A stretch of 33,188 nt of DNA from Bacteroidales bacterium (GTDB lineage: Bacteria; Bacteroidota; Bacteroidia; Bacteroidales; WCHB1-69), in contig JAGCVQ010000036.1 of the NCBI GenBank assembly GCA_017962275.1, forward strand, positions 1 through 33,188, given 5' to 3'. A program made the position numbers and the translations under genes. A model generated the notes under the pieces. The model was not told the origin of the DNA and made no database searches. It saw only the letters and a list, made by a program, of their open reading frames with translations. Shown here piece by piece: positions 22,339 through 29,533 of this stretch. Within the stretch, counting starts at the first letter, position 1. Every line of letters begins with the position of its first letter.

Positions 22339-23217
22339 ATGGCAACAACAACCATTCTGTATGCGGCTCTTACAGTGGGACTTACGGGTCTTATCGCCGC
22401 GGTGATTTTATACTTTGTGTCGAAGTTCTTCCATGTGGAGGAGGATCCGCGCATTGATTTGGTGCAGGCTTGTCTGCCCAACGCCAACTGCGGCGGCTGC
22501 GGTTTCGCGGGCTGCCGTGCCATGGCCGAGGCCATCGTCAAGAACAACGACCTCAACGTGGCCTACTGTCCCGGAAGCGACACCGACAAGATTGCCGAGA
22601 TCATGCACCTCAACGCAGTACTGCACGAACCTCAAGTCTCCGTGGTGCGCTGCAACGGCACCTGCGAGCACGCGCCCATGAAGTCGTTCTACGATTCCGC
22701 GCTGACCTGTGCCTTCGCCAACACCCTGTTCGCCGGCGAAAAGGCCTGCCCGTACGGTTGTCTCGGCTGCGGCGACTGCGTGGCGGCATGCCAGTTCGAT
22801 GCCATCCATCTCAATCCCGAAACACACCTCCCTGAGGTCATCGAAGACCGCTGCGTCGGCTGCAAGGCCTGTGCCAACGCCTGTCCGCGCGGCGTGCTCG
22901 AGATCCGCGACAAGGGCAAGAACCACCGCCGTGTCTATGTGGCCTGCAACAACAAGGAGAAGGGCGCTGTAGCCAAGAAGAACTGCTCCTCCGCCTGTAT
23001 CGGCTGCGGCAAGTGCGCCAAGGTCTGCCCGTTCGAGGCCATCACCGTGGAGAACAACCTCGCCTATATCGACTACCACAAATGCAAGGCATGCCGTAAG
23101 TGCGTGGACGAATGTCCTTCCGGCGCCATCCTCACCGTCGGCTTCCCGCCCAAGAAGGAAGCCCCGAAACCCGAACCGCAAGCCGAACCCGTTGTCGAAC
23201 CCACTGCGCAAGCTTAA
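22339..23217 (+). CDS. rnfB: Rnf complex subunit RnfB, multi-cluster ferredoxin-type
   Basis: 292 residues. RnfB takes electrons from ferredoxin into the Rnf ion-pumping ferredoxin:NAD+ oxidoreductase. An N-terminal membrane helix (residues 5-28) anchors it. The RnfB 4Fe-4S domain has Cys51, 54, 59 and 77 (CGGCGFAGC then C). Four further 4Fe-4S motifs follow: Cys141/144/147/151 with Cys137 nearby, 172/175/178/182, 220/223/226/230 with Cys216 nearby, and 249/252/255/259. The tail after about residue 268 is rich in Pro, Lys and Glu. The stop TAA lies inside the first unit of a GCTTAAAA array. rnfC follows after 89 bases. Confidence 0.95.
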   Translation: MATTTILYAALTVGLTGLIAAVILYFVSKFFHVEEDPRIDLVQACLPNANCGGCGFAGCRAMAEAIVKNNDLNVAYCPGSDTDKIAEIMHLNAVLHEPQVSVVRCNGTCEHAPMKSFYDSALTCAFANTLFAGEKACPYGCLGCGDCVAACQFDAIHLNPETHLPEVIEDRCVGCKACANACPRGVLEIRDKGKNHRRVYVACNNKEKGAVAKKNCSSACIGCGKCAKVCPFEAITVENNLAYIDYHKCKACRKCVDECPSGAILTVGFPPKKEAPKPEPQAEPVVEPTAQA

Positions 23218-23243
23218 AAGCTTAAAAGGTTAAAAGGTTAAAC
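23212..23243. repeat. Octad array GSTTAAAA x4 spanning the rnfB stop codon
   Basis: Units GCTTAAAA, GCTTAAAA, GGTTAAAA, GGTTAAAC. The rnfB TAA (23215-23217) lies in the first unit, so the array began growing from or through the stop codon. Confidence 0.9.
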
Positions 23244-23255
23244 ATAATAATTATT

Positions 23256-23281
23256 ATTCCTTGAGCAGTCCCGTCAGGGAC
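23256..23281 (+). repeat. Dispersed element, truncated copy D (box + H1 only)
   Basis: ATTCCTTGAGCAG box and H1 GTCCC-GTCA-GGGAC (23268-23281) with a 4-base loop; no H2 or H3 follows. It lies in the rnfB-rnfC spacer, 26 bases before the rnfC start. Confidence 0.8.
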
Positions 23282-23306
23282 AATAGCTCGGTAGAAGACA
23301 GTCAAA

Positions 23307-24725
23307 ATGGAAAATAAAGTCGCAACCCTCGAACAAAGAATCGAAGACAATATCAAAGAAAGCGCTCAATACGTCAAAAAGATGAGCCGCAAGACCTTCC
23401 ACATGGGCGGTGTGCACCCCGACGCCAACAAGTTCGCCCATTCCGCGCCTGTGGAGACCTTCCCGCTACCGGACGAGGCGGTTGTCTATATGACCCAGCA
23501 CCTCGGTGCCCCCGCTACCCCCATCGTCCAAAAAGGCGACAAGGTGAAGGTGGGTCAGCTCATCGGCAAGGCGGAATCATTTGTCTGCGCCAACATCCAT
23601 GCCCCCATCTCCGGCACGGTTGTCAAGATCGACCAGGTGGCTGACATCACGGGCTATAAGAAACCCGCTGTGGTCATCAAACGCGAGGGCGACGAATGGG
23701 ACGAGAGCATCGACACCTCGTTGGACATCATCCGCGACATCAAGCTGAAGACCAAGGAGGAAATCATCGAGCGCATGAAGGACCGCGGTATCGTGGGTCT
23801 GGGCGGCGCCTGCTTCCCGACCCATATCAAATATATGTTGAAACCGGATCAGAAGTGCGAATACCTGATCATCAACGCCGCCGAGTGCGAACCCTACATC
23901 TCCACCGACAACCGCGTGATTCTGGAACGTTGCGAGCAGTGCATGATCGGCATCGAGATTGCACTCATCGCTTCGGGTGCTCCCAAGGCCATCATCGGCA
24001 TCGAGGCCAACAAACCCCGCGCCATCAAGCTGTTGATGGAAACGGCTAAGCGTTATCCGAACATCGAAGTGCAACCGCTGCGCATCAAATACCCGCAAGG
24101 TGCTGAGAAACAGCTCATCAAGGCCATCACCGGCAGAAGCGTTCCGAACGGTGCCCTGCCGATTTCCGTTGGCTGCATCGTCAACAACATCACCACGATG
24201 TACACGATTTATCTGGCTGTGCAGAAGAACAAGCCGATTGTGCAGACCTACACGACAGTCTCCGGTCGTTCTTTGACCCCCGATCAGTGCAAGAACTACC
24301 GTCTGCGTATCGGCACCCCGATTTTGAGCGTGCTGCAATCGGTGGGCATTCCCGAAGACACCGGCAAGATCATCTCCGGCGGTCCGATGATGGGCAAGGC
24401 CATCGCCAACTTGGGTGCCTACACCGCCAAGGGTATGTCGAGCCTGCTCTTCATGAACGAAGAGGAGAGCGTGCGCGGCGAAGTGCATCCGTGTCTGCGT
24501 TGCGGCAAGTGCGTGAGCGCCTGCCCGATGGGACTGGAACCCTATATGTTGCAGACGTTCACCGAGTTGAAACGCTGGGACGACACCGAGAAGTACGGCA
24601 TCATGAACTGCATCGAGTGCGGTTCCTGCGCCTTCATCTGCCCCTCCAACCGCCCGATTTTGGACATGATCCGTGTCGGCAAGGCCAAGACCGGCGGCAT
24701 CATCCGCGCGAGAAGTGCGAAGTAA
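23307..24725 (+). CDS. rnfC: Rnf complex subunit RnfC
   Basis: 472 residues. RnfC is the peripheral NADH/FMN-binding subunit where Rnf meets NAD(H). The N-terminal part has the expected HMGGVHP and an E...GTV biotinyl-like hairpin (about 60-110). The Rossmann-like NADH-binding core contains IVGLGGACFPTHIK and INAAECEPYI. Two 4Fe-4S motifs are complete: Cys396/399/402/406 and Cys435/438/441/445. Length is normal, and it ends at RARSAK. In Bacteroidales rnfD, G, E and A usually follow directly; here a tandem array and apbE follow instead. Confidence 0.95.
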   Translation: MENKVATLEQRIEDNIKESAQYVKKMSRKTFHMGGVHPDANKFAHSAPVETFPLPDEAVVYMTQHLGAPATPIVQKGDKVKVGQLIGKAESFVCANIHAPISGTVVKIDQVADITGYKKPAVVIKREGDEWDESIDTSLDIIRDIKLKTKEEIIERMKDRGIVGLGGACFPTHIKYMLKPDQKCEYLIINAAECEPYISTDNRVILERCEQCMIGIEIALIASGAPKAIIGIEANKPRAIKLLMETAKRYPNIEVQPLRIKYPQGAEKQLIKAITGRSVPNGALPISVGCIVNNITTMYTIYLAVQKNKPIVQTYTTVSGRSLTPDQCKNYRLRIGTPILSVLQSVGIPEDTGKIISGGPMMGKAIANLGAYTAKGMSSLLFMNEEESVRGEVHPCLRCGKCVSACPMGLEPYMLQTFTELKRWDDTEKYGIMNCIECGSCAFICPSNRPILDMIRVGKAKTGGIIRARSAK

Positions 24726-24727
24726 CT

Positions 24728-24858
24728 ACACCGGAGTTGACCGGAGTTACACCGGAGTTACACCGGAGTTAGACCGGAGTTAGACCGGAGTTGGACAGGA
24801 GTTACACAGGAGTTGGACAGGAGTTACACAGGTGTTACACAGGTGTTGGACAGGTGTT
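24728..24858. repeat. 11-bp tandem array x12 downstream of rnfC
   Basis: Twelve units of consensus RSACMGGWGTT begin 3 bases after the rnfC stop; one unit (24739-24748) is 10 bases, all others 11. Sequence changes in order along the array: CCGGAGTT in units 1-6, CAGGAGTT in 7-9, CAGGTGTT in 10-12. No gene is seen in 24726-24928. Confidence 0.95.
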
Positions 24859-24928
24859 GGAACAAAGCCCTCACTATTCAATCATAAATCCGTATCTGTT
24901 ATGATTCTGTGTATTTATGTGCAAAATT

Positions 24929-25912
24929 ATGAGACGATATCCCTTATTCACATTCATCGCCCTGCTCATCCTTCTGAGCTCCTGCCATCAGCGGTCCGTC
25001 AAACACTTTGAAGGACAGGCGTTTGGCACGTTGTATTCCATCACATACGTTGCTCCTGACAACGGGGATGCGGAAACGCAACTGCGTTCTCAGATTGATT
25101 CTTTGTTGGCGGATTTGTCGCACACCTTTTCCATTTTCGATACCACCTCCATCATCTACCGCTGGAACAAAGGCGAGGATGTCGCGCTGAATGAGGATTT
25201 CCTGACCGTGCTGCGGCTTTCCCAAAAGGTAAGTTCGGCCACAAACGGCGCGTTTGATTGCACGGTACAGCCCTTGGTACAGCTGTGGGGCTTCGGCAAA
25301 GACGGCATTCGGCACACTGTGGGCGAAGACACGCTGACGGAGACGAGACAGCATATCGGGATGCATCTTATTGAAATCCAAGAGAATAGAATCATCCGAA
25401 AAGATTCTCTCGTGCAGCTGAACTTCAACGCCGTAGCAAAGGGTTACGCGGTGGATAAAGTGGCCGATTGGCTTGTGGAACAGGGCTTTACAGACTGCCT
25501 CGTGGAGATTGGCGGTGAGATTGTGGCCCGTGGCACCAAGAACGGCAAGCCTTGGAAAGTCGGCATCCAGACTCCGACAGAGACCTCCGACGGGGCGCGG
25601 GAGAGCTTCCAGGCAATTCCCCTCCCCGACCGCCGCGCCGTGGCCACGAGCGGCAACTACCGCAACTATTTCGAGGAGAACGGCGTACGCTACACCCACA
25701 TCCTCGACCCCCGTACCGGCAAGCCCGAACGTACCAACCTGTTGAGTGTCACGGTCATCGCCCCTGATTGCGCCACCGCCGACGCCTACGCCACCGCCTT
25801 CATGGTGCTCGGCCACGAAAAGTCCGCCGACATCGTGAAGAAACACCCCGAACTCGAAACCTATTTCATTATCGCCAACGAGGACGGTACATGGAAAGTG
25901 GAAAGGCAATAG
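24929..25912 (+). CDS. apbE: FAD:protein FMN transferase (ApbE), lipoprotein
   Basis: 327 residues from ATG 24929 (MRRYPLFTF); an ATG at 24917 would add four residues before the signal. Lipobox LLSSC near residue 19 places it in the periplasm. ApbE attaches FMN covalently to a Thr of partner proteins such as RnfG/RnfD or NqrB/C. Typical features are present: FEGQAFGTLYSITY at the start of the mature protein, NGAFDCTVQPLVQLWGFG, NFNAVAKGYAVDKVADWL, a flavin-binding VEIGGEIVARG, and YTHILDPRTG followed by the metal-binding DCATADAYATAF. Placement after rnfBC fits maturation of Rnf, although its usual targets are not in the window. Confidence 0.94.
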   Translation: MRRYPLFTFIALLILLSSCHQRSVKHFEGQAFGTLYSITYVAPDNGDAETQLRSQIDSLLADLSHTFSIFDTTSIIYRWNKGEDVALNEDFLTVLRLSQKVSSATNGAFDCTVQPLVQLWGFGKDGIRHTVGEDTLTETRQHIGMHLIEIQENRIIRKDSLVQLNFNAVAKGYAVDKVADWLVEQGFTDCLVEIGGEIVARGTKNGKPWKVGIQTPTETSDGARESFQAIPLPDRRAVATSGNYRNYFEENGVRYTHILDPRTGKPERTNLLSVTVIAPDCATADAYATAFMVLGHEKSADIVKKHPELETYFIIANEDGTWKVERQ

Positions 25913-25938
25913 GAAATCGTATGTATTTTTATTTTGTG

Positions 25939-25946
25939 TACTTTTG
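25939..25946 (+). promoter_or_regulatory. Bacteroidota -7 promoter box for nadB
   Basis: TACTTTTG followed by CACCC matches TAnnTTTG and lies 24 bases before the nadB start, in the 58-base spacer after apbE. It suggests nadB can be transcribed separately. Confidence 0.65.
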
Positions 25947-25970
25947 CACCCGATTATAATGTGAACAATT

Positions 25971-27536
25971 ATGCGAAAGGAAGTTGATTTTCTGGTTATC
26001 GGCTCAGGCATAGCAGGGCTTTGCTTCGCGCTGAAGGCCGCTAATTTCGGCAAGGTTTGCATGGTCACGAAGGCCAAAATGGACGATGGCTCCACCCGTT
26101 ACGCACAAGGCGGCATCGCCTCGGTGATTTACAAACCCGACACCTACGAAAAGCATATTCAGGACACGATGGTGGCCGGCGACGAGCTCTCTGACCGCCA
26201 CATTGTGGAACTGACCATCCGGGAGGCCACCGACCGTGTGATGGAGCTGGTGCAGTGGGGCGTGGATTTCGACAAGAACCAGGACGGCAGCTTTGCCCTC
26301 GGCAAGGAGGGCGGGCACTCCATGAACCGCATCCTCCACCACAAAGACATCACCGGCTATGAGATTGAGCAGAAGCTCATTATGGCAGCCCGGAAGAATC
26401 CCAACATCGAGATTTACGAGAACCGGCTGGCGGTGGAGATTATCACCCAGCACCACCTCGGTGTGGAGGTCAACCGCCGCACGCCTGACATTACCTGCTA
26501 CGGTGCTTACGTCTATAACCCTGAGTCCAAGAAGATTCACACCATCCTGGCGAAGGTGACGATGATGGCCACCGGCGGTCTCGGCATGGTGTATGAGCAC
26601 ACCACCAACCCCGTGGTGGCCACCGGCGACGGCGTGGCGATGGTCTATCGCGCCAAAGGGGCCGTGCGCGGCATGGAGTTCATCCAGTTCCACCCGACTT
26701 CCCTCTACAACCCCAAGGAGTCGCCCTCCTTCCTCATCACTGAGGCCATGCGCGGTGCCGGCGGCATCCTGCGCGACGCCAACGGGGTGGCTTTCATGGA
26801 GAAATACGACAAACGCGGCTCGCTCGCCCCTCGTGACATCGTGGCCCGCGCCATCGACTCTGAAATGAAACAACAAGGTGTCGATCACGTCTTCCTCGAC
26901 ACCTCCCCCATCCCCCAGAAAGAGATTTTCGAACATTTCCCCAATATCTACGCCAAATGTCTGAGCATCGGCATCGACATCACCAAGGAGATGATTCCCG
27001 TGGTGCCGGTGGAACACTACTCCTGCGGCGGCATCCAGACCGATGAATGGGGGGCGACTTCCATCCGCAACCTTTTCGCTTCCGGCGAATGCGCGTCCAC
27101 GGGTCTGCACGGCGCCAACCGACTGGCATCCAACTCGTTGCTCGAAGCGTTGGTCTTCTCGCACCGCGCCTGCATCCGGGCCGTCGAAGATCTCCCGAGC
27201 ATCCAGATTTGCCGCGAGGTGCCTGATTGGAATAGCGAAGGCACCGTCCTGAACGAGGAAATGGTGCTCATCACGCAGGAACGCAAGGAGTTGCAGACCA
27301 TCATGAGCAGCTACGTCGGCATCGTGCGCTCCGACCTGCGTCTGCAGCGCGCCTTCGACCGCCTCGAAATCCTCTACCGCGAAACCGAGGACCTCTACAA
27401 GAAGTCCATCCTCAACCCCGAAATCTGCGAACTCCGAAACCTCATCAACATCGGCTACCTCATCGTACGCCACGCCATGGCCCGCAAAGAGAGCCGCGGC
27501 CTGCACTACTCCCTTGACTACCCCCCGAAGAAATGA
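25971..27536 (+). CDS. nadB: L-aspartate oxidase
   Basis: 521 residues, cytoplasmic flavoenzyme that oxidises L-aspartate to iminoaspartate, the first step of de novo NAD synthesis; in anaerobes it can pass electrons to fumarate. The N-terminal FAD motif is GSGIAGLCFALKAANFG (about 11-27). TRYAQGGIASV and GHSMNRILHHKDITG mark the fumarate-reductase/succinate-dehydrogenase fold, with HPTSLY, the active-site region RDIVARAID and HYSCGGIQTD. Length is near that of E. coli NadB (540). nadA and nadC are not adjacent. Grouping with Rnf may reflect NAD metabolism but is only positional. The gene ends directly in repeat copy E. Confidence 0.95.
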   Translation: MRKEVDFLVIGSGIAGLCFALKAANFGKVCMVTKAKMDDGSTRYAQGGIASVIYKPDTYEKHIQDTMVAGDELSDRHIVELTIREATDRVMELVQWGVDFDKNQDGSFALGKEGGHSMNRILHHKDITGYEIEQKLIMAARKNPNIEIYENRLAVEIITQHHLGVEVNRRTPDITCYGAYVYNPESKKIHTILAKVTMMATGGLGMVYEHTTNPVVATGDGVAMVYRAKGAVRGMEFIQFHPTSLYNPKESPSFLITEAMRGAGGILRDANGVAFMEKYDKRGSLAPRDIVARAIDSEMKQQGVDHVFLDTSPIPQKEIFEHFPNIYAKCLSIGIDITKEMIPVVPVEHYSCGGIQTDEWGATSIRNLFASGECASTGLHGANRLASNSLLEALVFSHRACIRAVEDLPSIQICREVPDWNSEGTVLNEEMVLITQERKELQTIMSSYVGIVRSDLRLQRAFDRLEILYRETEDLYKKSILNPEICELRNLINIGYLIVRHAMARKESRGLHYSLDYPPKK

Positions 27537-27743
27537 AGAATTAAGAATTATTCCTTAAGCAGTCCCGAAGGGACAAAACGCGCGAAGCGCAATTAACCCC
27601 ACACAAGGCGGTAGCCGCAGTGTGGGGCAGTAAGCGAAGAAACAACGAAGCGCAAGTACCCTCACACAAGCGAAGCGCAAATAACCCTTAAACTTTAAAC
27701 CTTAACCCTTAAACTTTAAACCTTAACCCTTAAACCTTAAACC
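27536..27743 (+). repeat. Dispersed element copy E plus degenerate extension and CCTTAAA array
   Basis: From the nadB stop: GAAGAATTAAGAATTATTCCTTAAGCAG box, H1 GTCCC-GAA-GGGAC (27562-27574), H2 GCGC-GAA-GCGC (27580-27590), H3 CCCCACAC (27597-27604)/GTGTGGGG (27620-27627) with inner GGC-GGTA-GCC. H2 has a G-C pair where other copies have A-T: another compensatory change. After 27628 come degenerate GCGAAGCGC-containing pieces of the same element (27635-27682), then a 22-base repeat of CCTTAAACTTTAAACC type (27683-27743) running up to the next gene. Confidence 0.88.
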
Positions 27744-27750
27744 AAAAAAT

Positions 27751-28608
27751 ATGAACCTCGAAGGAAGAAGAACCAGTTCAAACGTGGAAGACCGCCGCAG
27801 AGTGTCTGGCGGCACCATTGCCGGCGTCGGCATCGGCGGCACCTTGATCGTCGTATTATTGTCAATGTTCCTGGGCCGCAACCCGCAGGACGTGCTGCAA
27901 CAGATTCAGCAGCAAAACTACACCACCACCGAAAACCAGCGCGAATTCACGCAGGAAGAACAGGAACTGGCAGAGTTTGCCAGCAAGATTCTCGCCAGCA
28001 CTGAAGACGTCTGGACGGAGGTGTTCAAAAGCATGGGCAAGACCTACCGCGCCCCCAAGATGGTGCTCTATACCGATGCGGTGCAATCCGGCTGCGGTAA
28101 CGCCACCTCGGCTGTCGGGCCGTTTTATTGCTCCGCCGACGAGTGCCTCTACATCGACCTCAGCTTCTTCAGCACGATGAAGCAGCAGCTGGGTGCGGAC
28201 GGTGACTTTGCGTACGCTTACGTCATCGCGCATGAGGTGGGCCACCACGTGCAGCACCTGCTGGGCACCCTCGACCAAGCACACGCGCAGATGTCGCGCA
28301 TGAACTCGACCGATGCCAACCGCGTGAGCGTGCGCATCGAGCTGCAGGCCGACTTCTACGCCGGTGTATGGGGCTACTACGAGAACAAGACGTTCAAGTC
28401 GCTGGACGATGGCGACTTGCGCGAGGCTATCGACTGCGCGGCGGTCATCGGAGATGACTACCTCCAGAAGAAGGCCACCGGCGGTTTCAACCCCGAATCA
28501 TTCACCCACGGCACCAGCGACCAGCGTATGAAATGGCTGAAACTCGGCCTCACCACGGGTGACATGAGCAAGGGCAACACCTTCAACCTCTCTGATTCAC
28601 AATTGTAG
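27751..28608 (+). CDS. Neutral zinc metallopeptidase, YpfJ-like (PF04228 family)
   Basis: 285 residues. An N-terminal membrane helix (about residues 20-42, GGTIAGVGIGGTLIVVLLSMF) anchors the catalytic part, probably facing the periplasm. The zinc motif HEVGHH is at 161-166 with Glu162 as catalytic base; the downstream ELQADFYAGVW supplies the third ligand region. SGCGNATSAVGPFYCSADECLYID is the family-specific cysteine-bearing segment. Length matches the family (about 280-300). The physiological substrate is unknown. The stop codon TAG (28606-28608) is part of a perfect 28-bp palindrome. Confidence 0.93.
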   Translation: MNLEGRRTSSNVEDRRRVSGGTIAGVGIGGTLIVVLLSMFLGRNPQDVLQQIQQQNYTTTENQREFTQEEQELAEFASKILASTEDVWTEVFKSMGKTYRAPKMVLYTDAVQSGCGNATSAVGPFYCSADECLYIDLSFFSTMKQQLGADGDFAYAYVIAHEVGHHVQHLLGTLDQAHAQMSRMNSTDANRVSVRIELQADFYAGVWGYYENKTFKSLDDGDLREAIDCAAVIGDDYLQKKATGGFNPESFTHGTSDQRMKWLKLGLTTGDMSKGNTFNLSDSQL

Positions 28609-28632
28609 AGACGGTGCATGCACCGTCTCTAC
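28605..28632. repeat. 28-bp perfect palindrome, copy 2, containing a stop codon
   Basis: Fourteen-base arms with no loop: GTAGAGACGG at the left end, CCGTCTCTAC at the right, TGCATGCA in the centre. The TAG at positions 2-4 of the palindrome is the stop codon of the metallopeptidase. As RNA it would fold into a strong hairpin. Same length and ends as the palindrome inserted in copy B (1698-1725). Confidence 0.95.
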
Positions 28633-28668
28633 GGAACGGATAACATTACGTTTCGAATAAACCAAAAC

Positions 28669-29466
28669 ATGACTGAACCCATTGAGAAAAACGACAACTT
28701 CTTCCTCATTGCAGGTCCTTGCGTGGTGGAGGGCGAAGAAATTACGCTCCGCATCGCCCGCGAAATCAAGGAGATATGTGGTGAACTGAATATCCCCTTC
28801 TATTTCAAGGCTTCCTATCGGAAGGCCAACCGTTCGTCGTTGAGGTCGTTCACCGGCATCGGCGACGAAGAGGCGTTGGCCGTGCTCCAGAAAGTGAAGG
28901 ACGAGCTGAACCTGCCTGTCGTGACGGACATCCACTCCGACGAAGAGGCGGCGTGGGCGGCACAAACCGCTGACGTCCTGCAGATTCCGGCGTTCCTCTG
29001 CCGACAGACCAGTCTGTTAGTGGCGGCGGCCCAGACCGGCAAGACCGTCAACATCAAGAAGGGACAGTTCATGTCGCCCGAGGCGATGGGCAACGCTGTG
29101 GAAAAGGTGCGCGAGGCGGGCAATCCCCACGTGATGCTCACCGAACGCGGCACCACTTTCGGCTACCAAGACCTCGTGGTCGATTTCCGGGGTGTGAAGG
29201 CCATGCAGAAATTCGGATGCCCCGTGGTGCTCGATTGCACCCACTCGCTGCAGCAGCCCAACCAGCCCTCCGGCGTCACCGGCGGCCGTCCCGACCTCAT
29301 CGAGACCATCGCCCGCGCAGGCGTCGCCACCGGCTTCGACGGCCTCTTCATGGAGACCCACCCCAATCCCTCACAGGCCCTCTCCGATGGCGCCAACATG
29401 CTTCCACTGAATCAGTTATGCCCGCTGCTAACCACGCTGATACGAATCCGAAAAGCGATAATTTAG
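28669..29466 (+). CDS. kdsA: 3-deoxy-8-phosphooctulonate synthase (Kdo-8-P synthase)
   Basis: 265 residues. Condenses phosphoenolpyruvate with arabinose 5-phosphate to Kdo 8-phosphate, precursor of the Kdo of LPS. Typical motifs: FLIAGPCVVEGEE near the start, YFKASYRKANRSS, GDEEALAVLQKVK, VVTDIHSDEEA, LQIPAFLCRQT, NIKKGQFMSPEAM, LTERGTTFGYQDLVVDFRG, and DCTHSLQQPN. I chose ATG 28669 (MTEPIEKND); the upstream ATG at 28618 lies within the palindrome and would add 17 residues not found in the family. No other lipid A/Kdo genes are adjacent. Confidence 0.95.
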   Translation: MTEPIEKNDNFFLIAGPCVVEGEEITLRIAREIKEICGELNIPFYFKASYRKANRSSLRSFTGIGDEEALAVLQKVKDELNLPVVTDIHSDEEAAWAAQTADVLQIPAFLCRQTSLLVAAAQTGKTVNIKKGQFMSPEAMGNAVEKVREAGNPHVMLTERGTTFGYQDLVVDFRGVKAMQKFGCPVVLDCTHSLQQPNQPSGVTGGRPDLIETIARAGVATGFDGLFMETHPNPSQALSDGANMLPLNQLCPLLTTLIRIRKAII

Positions 29467-29533
29467 ACGTGAGACTTAAGACGTTAGGATAATCAGTTCC
29501 TGCGTCTTTTTTCGTCAAAAACAGTAAAAAAAC

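Noticed and set aside
24728..24858. CRISPR array
   Set aside because: Units are 11 bases, head-to-tail, with no spacers; no cas genes nearby.
26004..27506. 500-codon minus-strand ORF opposite nadB
   Set aside because: It mirrors nadB exactly and its His/Val/Asp-rich translation matches no family.
28618..28668. Upstream start for kdsA
   Set aside because: The ATG is in the palindrome centre, and the extra 17 residues are not part of the KdsA family.
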